Positions 8,866 through 17,541 of a stretch of DNA of 55,767 nt are shown here, in pieces; positions within the stretch are counted from its first letter, which is position 1; each line of letters opens with the position of its first letter. The stretch is from Aestuariivita boseongensis. Lineage in GTDB: Bacteria > Pseudomonadota > Alphaproteobacteria > Rhodobacterales > Rhodobacteraceae. Made by a program: the position numbers and the translations under genes. Below the pieces are notes generated by a model, which saw only the letters and a list, made by a program, of their open reading frames with translations, did no database searches and was not told the DNA's origin. The DNA lies in assembly GCF_001262635.1 (NCBI RefSeq), contig NZ_JXYH01000026.1:1-55767 (forward strand), read 5' to 3'.

Positions 8866-9966
8866 ATGGCTTGGATCGCGATCGCGGATCACACCGACGC
8901 GCAGTTCGATGCGCAGGGTCTCGGGCCGAACGGCGCGCGGCCCAATGCGCATTACGAGGCCTTGCCAGCCACCCTGCTGGTGCCAAAGGGCAGCCTTGTG
9001 ATCGAAACCGGTCTCAGCCCGCAGCGCCGCCCGCAACCCCTGCTGACCTTTCGCCAAAGCATTGCCGGTCCGCTGCAGATCAGTCTTCAGGCCATTCCCG
9101 GCGGCGGTCTGACGCTGGTGATCGCCAATGGCGATGACCTTCAGCATTGCGCCATAGGCCATGCCGAAACCGGCCGCACCGACTTGTTGCGCATCACCTA
9201 TTCCTGGGATGCACCCGCGCGCACCGGACTGATCGCGGTGGAACGTACCGGAAGCTCGGCCGTCACGCTTTTCCCGGTCAAGGCGCCCAAGCCGATCCTG
9301 ATGCGCGACTTACGCGCGCTTTGCCTTGGCGATGGCCAGCGCGAGTTTTCTCAGGACGTGGTCTATTTCGCCGCAGCCACTCATATCGAGCCGGTGGGCC
9401 CAAGCCCCACTCTGACGCCGGAAACTCCCATTGCCACACCGCAGGGCTACAAGCCCGCAGGCAGCCTGAAACGGGGTGACACGGTTCTGACCGCATCGGG
9501 TCAGGTCGTCCCTGTGCTGCACCGCGTCGATTGCGAAAAGCCCGCGCGCGGGCTGAACCGCCCGGTCATCCTGCGCGCGCCGTATTTCGGATTGCAGCAG
9601 GACATCACCGTTGCCCCGGATCAGCGCCTTGTAATGGAAGGGTCCGAGGTGGAATACCTGTTTGGTCATGAAGCGGTCCTTGTGCCCGCGCGCCATCTGG
9701 GCGGTGCGGCGGCCGTCGCGGCTCCCTACAGGTCCGGAACCATCCGATATTGCCAGCTGTTGCTGCCTGGGCACGAGGCGCTGAATGCCGCCGGGACCGC
9801 CGCCGAGAGCCTTTACATCGGGCGGATCCGACGCAAGCCGCGCCTGTTGGCGGCCAGCCATCTTGCCAATCTGGATCAGGCGTTTCTGCCGGATCACGGA
9901 AAGTCGCTTTACCCGGTGCTGCGCGCCTATGATGCGCAGGTTCTGGCGGATTACAGGGCGGCCTGA
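8866..9966 (+). CDS. Hint (hedgehog/intein) domain-containing protein
   Basis: A 366-residue protein of the Hint_2 type common in Rhodobacteraceae. Residues 1-170 form an unassigned beta-rich N-terminal domain. The Hint part follows, with TPIATPQGYKPAGSLKRGDTV, a VPVLHRVD strand and the ITVAPDQRLVMEG block with downstream H-rich segments. In self-splicing Hint domains the segment before IxTPxG begins with Cys; here it reads TLTPETPIATP, so the usual nucleophilic Cys is replaced by Thr. No signal peptide is evident. The 3' end overlaps the convergent gene at 9951 by 16 bp. Biological role unknown. Confidence 0.8.
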   Translation: MAWIAIADHTDAQFDAQGLGPNGARPNAHYEALPATLLVPKGSLVIETGLSPQRRPQPLLTFRQSIAGPLQISLQAIPGGGLTLVIANGDDLQHCAIGHAETGRTDLLRITYSWDAPARTGLIAVERTGSSAVTLFPVKAPKPILMRDLRALCLGDGQREFSQDVVYFAAATHIEPVGPSPTLTPETPIATPQGYKPAGSLKRGDTVLTASGQVVPVLHRVDCEKPARGLNRPVILRAPYFGLQQDITVAPDQRLVMEGSEVEYLFGHEAVLVPARHLGGAAAVAAPYRSGTIRYCQLLLPGHEALNAAGTAAESLYIGRIRRKPRLLAASHLANLDQAFLPDHGKSLYPVLRAYDAQVLADYRAA

Positions 9967-10295
9967 TCCTCGTCTCCGAAGAACGGAGTCATCTGCGCGA
10001 CGATCACTGCGTTTTCCTCCAGCGCCCGCGCCATCAGCGCGCGTTCTTCTTCATTGATCTCGTGACCCTGCTCCAGCCGCTCTTCCAAAGTCCCATAACC
10101 GGTCACATCCAGCGGCGCGGTATCGGCTTGCTTGAGGATTGCCACGGTTTCGCGCACCGCCTCGGCCTCATCCACGCCACTGGCAAAGATCATCAGCGCA
10201 GCCCCGGTCGATCCTTTGGGCAAACCGTCCCCCTCCTTCCGGCCGATCTGAACCAGAAGTGTGAACACCTGTTGTTTGCTGTCGCGTTTCGCCAT
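9951..10295 (-). CDS. Conserved hypothetical protein between dap genes
   Basis: A 114-residue soluble protein beginning MAKRDSKQQVFTLLVQIGR. The start is placed at ATG 10295, since longer readings run into the repeat at 10301-10322. It contains GSTGAALMIFASGVDEAEAVRETVAILKQ in two short stretches and an acidic helical C-terminus (NEEERALMARALEENAVIV). I recognise it only as a small protein found near dapD in related bacteria, from memory; no function is known to me. It is downstream of dapD on the same strand, 35 bp away, with the repeat in between. Confidence 0.7.
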   Translation of the reverse strand: MAKRDSKQQVFTLLVQIGRKEGDGLPKGSTGAALMIFASGVDEAEAVRETVAILKQADTAPLDVTGYGTLEERLEQGHEINEEERALMARALEENAVIVAQMTPFFGDEDQAAL

Positions 10296-10300
10296 CGGCC

Positions 10301-10322
10301 GTAGGGCGGGACGTATCCCGCC
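10301..10322 (+). repeat. Single palindromic repeat module (GTAGGGCGGG-N6-type)
   Basis: GTAGGGCGGG, then ACGTAT, then CCCGCC: one unit of the dispersed family, filling most of the 35-bp gap between dapD and the downstream small gene. The centre differs from the CTTCAG centres but resembles the ACGTGT centre after dnaA, so there appear to be at least two subtypes. Confidence 0.75.
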
Positions 10323-10330
10323 GCCCCCAA

Positions 10331-11158
10331 TCAGTCGCGCAGAAGCTCGTTGATCCCGGTTTTCGAACGTGTCTTCTCGTCCACCCGTTTCACGATCACC
10401 GCACAATAGAGGTTGATGTTATTCTTCGACGGCATCGACCCGGCGACCACCACAGAATAGGGCGGCACTTCGCCATACATGACCTCACCCGTTTCGCGAT
10501 CCACGATCTTGGTGGATTTCCCGATGAACACACCCATCCCCAGAACCGACCCTTCGCGGACGATGCAGCCCTCAACCACTTCCGACCGCGCGCCGATAAA
10601 GCAGTTGTCTTCGATGATCGTGGGGCCCGCCTGCATCGGCTCCAGCACCCCGCCGATGCCTACGCCACCTGACAGGTGCACGTTCTTGCCGATCTGAGCG
10701 CAGGAGCCGACTGTGGCCCAGGTATCGACCATAGTGCCTTCGTCCACATAGGCGCCAAGGTTTACGAAAGACGGCATCAGCACCACGCCCGGTGCGATAT
10801 ACGCGCTTTTGCGCACGACGCAGTTGGGCACGGCACGGAACCCGGCGGCTTTCCACTGGTTGTCGCCCCAGCCTTTGAACTTGCTGTCAACCTTGTCCCA
10901 CCAGCCGCTGCCTTGCGGGCCGCCATCTTGCTGTTCCATATCCTTGATGCGGAAGCCCAGCAGCACGGCCTTCTTCGCCCATTGGTTCACATGCCAGCTG
11001 CCGTCGCCTTGCTTTTCCGCCACACGCAGGCTGCCGCTGTCCAGCGCGTTCAGCGTGTCTTCGATCGCCTCGCGCGTCTCGCCCGTGGTGGTGGGCGTGA
11101 TGGTGTCGCGCGCCTCCCAGGCGGCTTCGATTGCGGTTTCCAGCTGAGCGTTTGACAT
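10331..11158 (-). CDS. dapD: 2,3,4,5-tetrahydropyridine-2,6-dicarboxylate N-succinyltransferase
   Basis: Succinylates tetrahydrodipicolinate using succinyl-CoA, the step before the aminotransferase and DapE in the succinylase branch of DAP/lysine synthesis. The 275-residue protein begins [18 protein letters not shown] at ATG 11158. An upstream in-frame ATG adds only seven unlikely residues. The C-terminal half shows the left-handed beta-helix hexapeptide repeats ([53 protein letters not shown]) and the characteristic [17 protein letters not shown] end. Confidence 0.96.
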   Translation of the reverse strand: MSNAQLETAIEAAWEARDTITPTTTGETREAIEDTLNALDSGSLRVAEKQGDGSWHVNQWAKKAVLLGFRIKDMEQQDGGPQGSGWWDKVDSKFKGWGDNQWKAAGFRAVPNCVVRKSAYIAPGVVLMPSFVNLGAYVDEGTMVDTWATVGSCAQIGKNVHLSGGVGIGGVLEPMQAGPTIIEDNCFIGARSEVVEGCIVREGSVLGMGVFIGKSTKIVDRETGEVMYGEVPPYSVVVAGSMPSKNNINLYCAVIVKRVDEKTRSKTGINELLRD

Positions 11159-11235
11159 GTGATTTCCCCGTCGGTCCAATTTCCTTGCGCCCCTATATCG
11201 GCGGGGGCAGGGCGGGGCAATGGATTCGCTGTCTC

Positions 11236-12156
11236 CTAGCCCAGCGGATCAGGCGCGGGGTTTGCGCCGCAGACCAGAACGGCCACACGTTCATCCTTCG
11301 CGGGCGCATAGGCCCCACTCATCACCGCGGCCAGCGCCGCCGCCCCGGCAGGCTCCACCAATTGGCGCAGCCCCCGCCACAGGCGCAGCTGCGCCTCGGC
11401 AATCGCATCATCGGTGACAAGAACCGACGTCACCTGGGTTTCAACCGCCAGATCATAGCAGATCTGCCCGATCCGCTTGGCCCCCAGCGCATTCGCGGCA
11501 ATCCCCGAAACCTCCACATCCACAGGGCCGCCCGCCGCCAGCGCCGCGTTCAGCGCGCAGGAGGTTTCTGGTTCAACCGCGATGATGCGGCGCGCCCCGG
11601 CCCAATGCGCCATGGCACCGGCGACCAGACCACCGCCGCCCACGGCAATGACGACCGTATCGGCGTCCAACCCCTGCGCATTCCATTCTGCAGCCAAAGT
11701 GCCCTGACCCGCGACCGTGCCCACGGCGTCATAAGCATGCACCTGCATCGCCCCGCTTTTCGTCTCGAAGTCTTGCGCGGCCTCCAAAGCGTTGGCGTAC
11801 GCGCCGGGAACCACATGCAGATCGGCCCCCGTTTCCCGGATCAAGTTGATCTTGGCGGGGCCCGCCATCTCGGGCACGAAGATCGTTGCGGGATATCCCA
11901 GCGCCCGCGCGGCGAAGGCCACCGCCGCCCCGTGGTTTCCACCCGACGCGGCCACTACGCCCGCCGCAGGCACGTCTGACGACAAAAGCGTGTTGAAGGC
12001 ACCGCGCGGTTTGAAACTGCCGGTGTGCTGCATCTGTTCCAGCTTCAGGTCAATCGGCCGGTCCAGACCCAGATCGCACCCCATCAGCACCGGGGTCACC
12101 CGCACATGGCCCTCTATCCGTGACTGTGCCGCCGCGATCTCGGCTGTCCAATCCAT
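11236..12156 (-). CDS. Threonine/serine dehydratase-like PLP enzyme
   Basis: PLP-dependent fold-type II enzyme of the threonine/serine dehydratase group, expected to deaminate a hydroxy-amino acid to a 2-oxoacid. The Schiff-base Lys lies in [10 protein letters not shown] (about K49), the SGGNHG phosphate-substrate loop follows, and GGGGLVAG forms the glycine-rich PLP-phosphate cup. I chose ATG 12156 because AAGGAGA is eight bases upstream; an in-frame ATG at 12174 has no clear ribosome site. There is no ACT regulatory domain, so it is the short catabolic form. Racemase activity of relatives cannot be excluded. Confidence 0.87.
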   Translation of the reverse strand: MDWTAEIAAAQSRIEGHVRVTPVLMGCDLGLDRPIDLKLEQMQHTGSFKPRGAFNTLLSSDVPAAGVVAASGGNHGAAVAFAARALGYPATIFVPEMAGPAKINLIRETGADLHVVPGAYANALEAAQDFETKSGAMQVHAYDAVGTVAGQGTLAAEWNAQGLDADTVVIAVGGGGLVAGAMAHWAGARRIIAVEPETSCALNAALAAGGPVDVEVSGIAANALGAKRIGQICYDLAVETQVTSVLVTDDAIAEAQLRLWRGLRQLVEPAGAAALAAVMSGAYAPAKDERVAVLVCGANPAPDPLG

Positions 12157-12234
12157 GCCTGTCTCCTTCCCCATAGCGCTTGATCATCCAACCCTATATC
12201 GATGGCACGACCGCCCAGGAAGGACCAGACCGAT

Positions 12235-13077
12235 ATGAGAGATCACCGCCACAGCCGCTTCCGCGATGCCCGCGAAGACAAGATTACCGCGGGCGAATTG
12301 CCCAGCTCTCCCCAAACGGAATCCAGTGCCTACAGGCTTGCGTTCGCCGATGAGGATTTCCTCTGCCGCGATGAACTGCGCCCGGTACGCCTCCAGCTGG
12401 AACTTCTGAAACCCGAATTGCTGCTGGAAGAGCGCGGCATCGAAAGCACCGTGGTCCTGTTCGGCGGGGCACGCATCCCAAGCCCCGAGAAGAAAAACAC
12501 CGCGCGCACGAAAACCCTCGCGTCCCTCTCCGAATATTACGAGGAAGCCCGGCGGTTCGCCCGCCTGATGACTGAAAAATCAGTGAAAACCGGCTGCCGG
12601 GAGTTCGTCATCGCCACCGGCGGCGGCCCCGGTGTGATGGAGGCGGGCAATCTGGGTGCGCATGAGGCGGGTGGGGTGTCAGTAGGTTTCAGCATCGTGT
12701 TGCCGCATGAGCAGATGCCGAATACCTATGTGACCCCCGACCTCAGCTTCAATTTCCACTATTTCGCGATCCGCAAGATGCATTTCCTGATGCGCGCACG
12801 GGCGATCTGCGTTTTCCCGGGCGGGTTCGGAACCCTCGATGAGATGTTCGAGTCGCTCACCCTCATCCAGACCGGCCGGATGGAGCGTGTGCCGTTCATT
12901 CTGTTTGGGAAAGACTTCTGGGAGAAGATCATCAACTGGAAAGCGCTGGCAGATGCCGGCACGATCTCGGACGAAGACCTGGATCTGTTCCGCTTCGTCG
13001 ATACAGCCGCCGAAGCGGTCGAGATCATCGACAATTGGGATCCCGCTCCGGCGCGGACAGAAATACCGGGGCGGTAA
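12235..13077 (+). CDS. LOG-family TIGR00730 Rossmann-fold protein
   Basis: Member of the lysine-decarboxylase-like/LOG family; characterised members release free cytokinins or hydrolyse nucleoside 5'-monophosphates to base and ribose phosphate. Motifs: VVLFGGARI, ATGGGPGVMEAGNLGA and PGGFGTLDEMFESLT (the PGGxGTxxE active-site signature). Start ATG 12235 (MRDHRHSRFRDAREDK) follows AGGAAGGA by 10 bases; ATG 12202 is an alternative with no ribosome site. The product is 280 residues with a longer N-terminal extension (about 75 residues) than plant LOG. A perfect inverted repeat follows the stop. Confidence 0.86.
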   Translation: MRDHRHSRFRDAREDKITAGELPSSPQTESSAYRLAFADEDFLCRDELRPVRLQLELLKPELLLEERGIESTVVLFGGARIPSPEKKNTARTKTLASLSEYYEEARRFARLMTEKSVKTGCREFVIATGGGPGVMEAGNLGAHEAGGVSVGFSIVLPHEQMPNTYVTPDLSFNFHYFAIRKMHFLMRARAICVFPGGFGTLDEMFESLTLIQTGRMERVPFILFGKDFWEKIINWKALADAGTISDEDLDLFRFVDTAAEAVEIIDNWDPAPARTEIPGR

Positions 13078-13125
13078 CGTGCCTTGGGCGATCTGAACTG
13101 CACTCACCCAAGGCACGTCGTTTTC
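13078..13125 (+). terminator. Probable terminator after the LOG-family gene
   Basis: Perfect 11-bp inverted arms CGTGCCTTGGG (13078-13088) and CCCAAGGCACG (13107-13117) with an 18-nt loop, then TCGTTTTC. It begins one base after the LOG-gene stop. The short U-run follows only in the plus direction, so it should mainly stop plus-strand transcription, although the convergent small gene ends just beyond. Confidence 0.65.
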
Positions 13126-13129
13126 AGGA

Positions 13130-13339
13130 TCACGCGAAGTTCTGCGGCAGAATGCCCAGCGTGATGCCTTGCGGCAGTTTGGTGACGACCTGGCGGCTGC
13201 CTTGTTCACGGATGCCGTATCCATAGCCTTTCATGCGAAAGTGCCATTCCCGCTTGGACAGCGACTTGCGCCGCTCTGCCGCCAGGAAATCAAGGGTCGA
13301 TGCTTCCAGCATCGGGGTGCCTGTATCTGCGCTCAACAT
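13130..13339 (-). CDS. Small conserved hypothetical protein
   Basis: A 69-residue basic protein, MLSADTGTPMLEASTLDFLA then KSLSKREWHFRMKGYGYGIR, with a KGYGYGIREQGSRQVVTKL core. There is no signal peptide or transmembrane segment. I do not recognise a named family. Support for coding is its internal composition, the compact open frame and its placement with a convergent terminator at the end. It might be a small nucleic-acid-associated or stress protein, but nothing in the sequence proves that. Confidence 0.55.
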   Translation of the reverse strand: MLSADTGTPMLEASTLDFLAAERRKSLSKREWHFRMKGYGYGIREQGSRQVVTKLPQGITLGILPQNFA

Positions 13340-13568
13340 TGGTGCTCTCCATCCAGTGCAGTTGTTTATGAGATGGAAACTGATTGTTGATCAGGGCCGC
13401 AATGGTTCCACAAAAGGGAATTTTCGCGGCCACTGTTCCGCATTTTGACACAATTGGTTGCGGCCTGCCTGCTGCCGGATTGGGTATTTATGGTCAGAAA
13501 GAAGCAGGTGCCCCCCTGGTCCTTCTTCTCTTTCCAAATACGGAACTCCGGCGGCGGCCACGGGGCCG

Positions 13569-14750
13569 TCAGCTTTGCAATCCGGCCTCGGCGGCGATTT
13601 CCTTTCGGGATTTGCGCGCGCGTTCCGTGGCCGATTTCAGCTGGCCACAGGCCGCAAGGATGTCCTCGCCCCTTGGAGTGCGGATCGGGGAGGCATAGCC
13701 CGCCTTGTAAATGATGTCGGCAAAAGCCCGGATCCGGTTGTTCGAGGATCGCTTGTAAGGCGCGCCGGGCCATTCGTTGAACGGGATCAGGTTCACCTTG
13801 GCCGGGATCCCTTCGATCAGCTTGATCAGGCGTCGCGCATCTTCGTCGCTGTCATTGACCCCGTCCAGCATCACATATTCAAAGGTGATCCGTTCGGAAT
13901 TGGTCAGCCGTGGATAGGCGCGCAGCGCCTCCAGCAGGGTTTCGATGTTCCAGCGCTTGTTGATCGGTACCAGCTTGTCGCGCACCTCGTCGGTGGTGGC
14001 GTGGAAGGACACCGCCAGAAGGCAGCCGATCTCTTCGGCGGTGCGGGCGATTTCCGGCACAACGCCGCTGGTGGATAGCGTGATGCGGCGACGGCTGAGT
14101 GAAATGCCTTCGCCGTCCATCGCGATCTTCATCGCATCACGTACGTTTTCGAAGTTATACAGCGGCTCGCCCATGCCCATCAGCACGATATTCGACAAAA
14201 GCCGCGTTTCGTCCTTGGGCACGCCCGGCACGGGCCATTCGTCCAGATCGTCGCGTGCGACCATGATCTGGCCCACGATTTCCCCGGCGGTCAGGTTGCG
14301 CACCAGTTTCTGCGTGCCCGTGTGGCAGAAGGAACAGGTCAGCGTGCAGCCCACCTGCGACGACACACACAGCGTGCCGCGCCCCTCTTCGGGGATATAG
14401 ACGACCTCAACCTCATGTCCGCCCGCGATGCGCACCAGGTATTTGCGCGTCCCGTCGGTCGAGACCTGTTTGGACACCACCTCCGGAACCTCGATCACGA
14501 AACGCTCGGCCAGCTCGGCGCGATAGGCTTTGCTCAGGTTCGTCATCTCGGCAAAGTCGCGCTTGCCCCATTGGTAGATCCACTGCCAGATCTGGCCCAC
14601 GCGCATCTTGGCCTGCTTTTCCGGCGTGCCATGGGCGATCAGCGTCTCGCGCAGCTGGTCGCGGGTCAGGCCGACAAGGTTCACAGGCCCCTCCGGCAGT
14701 TTCCGGGGGATCGTCATGACGTCTTGCGTGATCGGCGCATTGGCTGACAT
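13569..14750 (-). CDS. rlmN: 23S rRNA (adenine2503-C2)/tRNA (adenine37-C2)-methyltransferase RlmN
   Basis: Radical-SAM enzyme that methylates A2503 of 23S rRNA and A37 of some tRNAs at C2. The 393-residue protein has an N-terminal accessory domain ([13 protein letters not shown]) and the [4Fe-4S]-binding [11 protein letters not shown] (CxxxCxxC). A SAM-binding GMGEPLYNF follows, then [23 protein letters not shown] and a C-terminal CG-containing AACGQL that should hold the methyl-accepting Cys. Length and motifs match the family. A plausible promoter lies at 14783-14810. Confidence 0.96.
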   Translation of the reverse strand: MSANAPITQDVMTIPRKLPEGPVNLVGLTRDQLRETLIAHGTPEKQAKMRVGQIWQWIYQWGKRDFAEMTNLSKAYRAELAERFVIEVPEVVSKQVSTDGTRKYLVRIAGGHEVEVVYIPEEGRGTLCVSSQVGCTLTCSFCHTGTQKLVRNLTAGEIVGQIMVARDDLDEWPVPGVPKDETRLLSNIVLMGMGEPLYNFENVRDAMKIAMDGEGISLSRRRITLSTSGVVPEIARTAEEIGCLLAVSFHATTDEVRDKLVPINKRWNIETLLEALRAYPRLTNSERITFEYVMLDGVNDSDEDARRLIKLIEGIPAKVNLIPFNEWPGAPYKRSSNNRIRAFADIIYKAGYASPIRTPRGEDILAACGQLKSATERARKSRKEIAAEAGLQS

Positions 14751-14782
14751 GGTTTCAGGTCCAATAGGTAAGAAGATGCGCC

Positions 14783-14810
14783 TCTATATAGGAGCGCGCG
14801 CGCGATGCAA
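14783..14810 (-). promoter_or_regulatory. Candidate promoter of rlmN
   Basis: Read on the minus strand: TTGCAT (-35, 14810-14805), a 16-base spacer containing an alternating CG run, then TATAGA (-10, 14788-14783), 33 bases before the rlmN ATG. Spacing and hexamers fit a sigma-70 type promoter; predicted only. Confidence 0.45.
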
Positions 14811-14830
14811 AAGGGAATTGTCCCTGCGGC

Positions 14831-15376
14831 CTATCCGCTGCAGCGGGCTTCCGCATCCTCGATGGCGGCTGTGAAGCCCAGCAACGAGAACGTATCGACC
14901 GTCTGCGTGCCGCGCGACGACCGGGCCGTCAGCACTGCCTGCGCGCCGCGCTTCATCGCCGTGATGATCTTGGCATCATCGGCTTCCGACGCGGGCCAGG
15001 CCCATTCGCCCTCGGTGAAAAGCTCGAAGGAATTGCTTCCGATCTGCAGGTTCACGGTCGATCCATCCGCGAAGGGATAGCCGCCGGTGAATGTCACCTG
15101 GCCTTTCACCTCCTCGCCGGGGCGATAGAACACGAACAGCAGGATATCCCCCCGCCGCACCGCCACGACGCGTCCATCGCGCGTGTTTACCGTTTCCTTG
15201 GGCGCAGAGACGCCCCAGCACTCGGTCGGATCGCTTTCGACAAACACGCTCCAATCGGTCTTGGCGGCGACGCGGTTCGTGCTTTCTTCCTGTGCCAGTG
15301 CAGCGCCTGAAGCCGTTGCAGCCATGCTCAGACCCGCAATCCAGCGCGTCAGATGTGTTCCCCAGTGTACAGCCAT
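14831..15376 (-). CDS. Invasion-associated locus B (IalB) family periplasmic protein
   Basis: A 181-residue exported protein. The signal peptide is RWIAGLSMAATASGAALA with likely cleavage before QEES. The mature part contains IalB-domain features: DWSVFVESDPTECWGVSAPKE in outline, VFYRPGEEVKGQVTFTGGYPF, and two Cys (ECWG and near the C-terminal ARCSG) likely to form a disulfide. IalB was named from Bartonella invasion, but homologues are widespread in free-living alphaproteobacteria and their function is unclear, so no virulence role is implied. Confidence 0.85.
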   Translation of the reverse strand: MAVHWGTHLTRWIAGLSMAATASGAALAQEESTNRVAAKTDWSVFVESDPTECWGVSAPKETVNTRDGRVVAVRRGDILLFVFYRPGEEVKGQVTFTGGYPFADGSTVNLQIGSNSFELFTEGEWAWPASEADDAKIITAMKRGAQAVLTARSSRGTQTVDTFSLLGFTAAIEDAEARCSG

Positions 15377-15465
15377 ATGTCCAGCCTCCAGCTGTCCTTA
15401 ACCTCAATAACTACAGCCAACCGTCCTATGGTTTTTGTTCTGCGACCGGCTTGTCTCGACAAATG

Positions 15466-15484
15466 GCATATTAACGTAATATGC
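15466..15484. promoter_or_regulatory. Perfect inverted repeat, candidate operator
   Basis: GCATATTA-acg-TAATATGC: 8-bp perfect arms with a 3-bp spacer in the intergenic region between the divergent IalB-like and asparaginase genes, 53 bp before the asparaginase ATG. Its AT-rich symmetry stands out in GC-rich DNA and looks like a dimeric regulator site. The cognate factor is unknown. Confidence 0.45.
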
Positions 15485-15536
15485 GCAGCAGACGAAAGAG
15501 CGATTGGCGTGAATTCGCCAAGAATTGAGGTATCCG

Positions 15537-16517
15537 ATGTCACAAGCCGTTCCAATGGTCGAAGTCTGGCGGGGTGATCTGCTGGAAAGCCTGCATAGCG
15601 GGCATGCCGTGATTTGCGACGATACCGGCCAGATCGTCGAAGCCTGGGGCAATCCGCACCAGCTGATCTATCCGCGCAGTTCCTGCAAGATGGTGCAGGC
15701 GCTGCCGCTTCTGGAAAGCGGGGCGGCAGATCGTGCGGGGCTGACATCGGAACACCTGGCTCTGGCCTGTGCCTCGCATAACGGCAATGCGATCCATACG
15801 GACCGGGTGCAGCGCTGGCTGGCCGATCTGGGCATGAATGACGACGCCCTGCGCTGCGGCACCCAATGGCCCCAGCCGCAAGAGGCAGAACATGCCATGG
15901 TCCGCGCGGGCCAGACGCCCTGTCAGTATCACAACAACTGTTCGGGCAAGCATTCGGGTTTCCTGACCCTGTCGAAGGACATGGGCGCCGGCCCGGAATA
16001 TGTTGACCCCGATCACCCCGTTCAGCTGGCGGTGAAAGACGCCTTCGAACGCGCCACGGGCGAAGACACGCCCGGCTTCGGGATTGACGGATGTTCAGCC
16101 CCCAATTTCCAAAGCAGACTTCTGGGCCTTGCCCGTGCAATGGCCCGTTTCGCCTCGGCTCCCGACGGGAGTGCCGAGGCGCGCCTGCGCAACGCCATGA
16201 TGCAGCACCCCGATCTGGTCGCGGGTGAAGGGCGGTCCTGCACCCGCCTGATGCGTGCCATGGGCACCAAAGCCGCGATCAAGACAGGGGCCGAGGCGGT
16301 GTTCATCGCAATCCTCCCGGACCAGAAACTGGGCGTTGCGCTGAAGATCACCGACGGCGCCACCCGCGCCAGCGAATGTGCGATCACGGCGCTGCTGGTG
16401 CGCTTGGGCGTTCTGTCAGCTGAGGATCCGGTGGCGCGCGATTACCTGGCCGCGCCGCTTCTGAACCGCAGGGGGATCGACACCGGCGTGATCCGCCCCA
16501 GCGAAGGCTTCATCTGA
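15537..16517 (+). CDS. Asparaginase (AnsA/thermolabile L-asparaginase II family)
   Basis: Hydrolyses L-asparagine to aspartate and ammonia. It belongs to the Rhizobium-type asparaginase family related to serine beta-lactamase-like folds, not the E. coli AnsB type. Motifs: YPRSSCKMVQALPLLESGAA in part (SxxK-type SSCK), CASHNGNAIHTDRV, NNCSGKHSGFL, and GIDGCSAPNF. ATG 15537 (MSQAVPMVEVW) is preceded by TGAGG, whereas the in-frame TTG at 15525 sits on that ribosome site; hence 326 residues. Its end overlaps the convergent LysR gene by 8 bp. Confidence 0.88.
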   Translation: MSQAVPMVEVWRGDLLESLHSGHAVICDDTGQIVEAWGNPHQLIYPRSSCKMVQALPLLESGAADRAGLTSEHLALACASHNGNAIHTDRVQRWLADLGMNDDALRCGTQWPQPQEAEHAMVRAGQTPCQYHNNCSGKHSGFLTLSKDMGAGPEYVDPDHPVQLAVKDAFERATGEDTPGFGIDGCSAPNFQSRLLGLARAMARFASAPDGSAEARLRNAMMQHPDLVAGEGRSCTRLMRAMGTKAAIKTGAEAVFIAILPDQKLGVALKITDGATRASECAITALLVRLGVLSAEDPVARDYLAAPLLNRRGIDTGVIRPSEGFI

Positions 16518-17436
16518 CCGCGTCTTGCAGGCGCTGCCACAGCGGCCCGCGTACGCTCAGCTCTTCGGCCAACAGGTCAAACACCAGACGGATACGCCGG
16601 TTCGTCTGCAGCTCCCGGTGGCTGACCAGCCAGGTTTCCACATTCATGGGGGTGAAATCTTCGGTCACAAGCTGCAGATCGGGAACCATCCCCGCCATAT
16701 CTTTTCCCATCATTCCAATCGCTTCCCCCAGGCGCACGATTTCCAGCATCGCCAGTGTGCTGGCCGAGGAAAACCGCAAGTTGTCGCGCGTCATCGCCAG
16801 CCCCATGGCCTGCGCGGCGGCCAGATGCCGTTCCACCGGCTCGAACCCCGCGATGATGTGCCCTTTGAGGTCGCGGACACTTTTCGGCACGCCAAATATC
16901 TCAAGATACCTCGGCGTCGCGTAAAGCCGCACCTCATCGTCACGCAGCTTTTGGGCGATCAGTTCCGGCTGGTCGGGCCGCACATGGCGCAGGGCGATAT
17001 CCGCTTCCCGTCGCCGCAAATCCTGCACATCGTTGGACGAGATGATTTCAACCGTAATGCCCGGCGCAATCTCTCTCAGCCGACGCAAGGCGCGGGGCAG
17101 AATGTACACCGCCGTCCAATCGCCGGCCGTGATCGTGACATGGCCCTCGATGGCGCGGTTGCGCCCGGACGCGGTCAGCGAAAAGCCGTGTGCGGCGTTT
17201 GCCATGGCGCGCACATGTTCGACCAGATCCAAGCCAGCCTCGGTCAGGGTCAGGTTCCGCCCGGTGCGGTTGAACAGAAGAACGCCCAGGCTCTCCTCCA
17301 GCGCCGCAACCTGACGGCCCAGCGTGGGTTGGGTCAGACCCAACGCCCGCGCGGCGGCCGACAGCGATCCTTCCTCCGCCGTTACAAGAAAGGCGCGCGC
17401 CTGGTTCCAGTCAAAATTGATGCCACTCCAATTCAT
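16510..17436 (-). CDS. LysR family transcriptional regulator
   Basis: A 308-residue LysR-type regulator. N-terminal winged helix-turn-helix near residues 10-70 (FLVTAEEGSLSAAARALGLT and QPTLGRQVAALEESLG), then a periplasmic-binding-fold effector domain (residues 95-300). It is divergent from the methyltransferase gene, with only about 50-100 bp between start sites, and convergent with asparaginase. LysR proteins often control the divergent neighbour, so the methyltransferase gene is the first candidate target; that is inference. Confidence 0.92.
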   Translation of the reverse strand: MNWSGINFDWNQARAFLVTAEEGSLSAAARALGLTQPTLGRQVAALEESLGVLLFNRTGRNLTLTEAGLDLVEHVRAMANAAHGFSLTASGRNRAIEGHVTITAGDWTAVYILPRALRRLREIAPGITVEIISSNDVQDLRRREADIALRHVRPDQPELIAQKLRDDEVRLYATPRYLEIFGVPKSVRDLKGHIIAGFEPVERHLAAAQAMGLAMTRDNLRFSSASTLAMLEIVRLGEAIGMMGKDMAGMVPDLQLVTEDFTPMNVETWLVSHRELQTNRRIRLVFDLLAEELSVRGPLWQRLQDAVR

Positions 17437-17541
17437 GCAATTTTGTATACATAGACTACGTATTTTCGCAATTCCGAAACGGATATGAATATGTCACCAA
17501 AGCGGCAAGACAGTAATCGACCTCGTATGAAAGCAAAGAAA

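Noticed and set aside
12202-12234. Earlier start for the LOG-family gene
   Set aside because: ATG 12202 has no ribosome site; ATG 12235 has AGGAAGGA at suitable distance.
13384-13714. Overlapping open frames upstream of rlmN's 3' end on the plus strand
   Set aside because: They run antisense into rlmN and have no domain content or ribosome sites.
14793-14804. Alternating CG run as a meaningful repeat
   Set aside because: It is only 12 bp inside a promoter spacer and is likely chance in GC-rich DNA.
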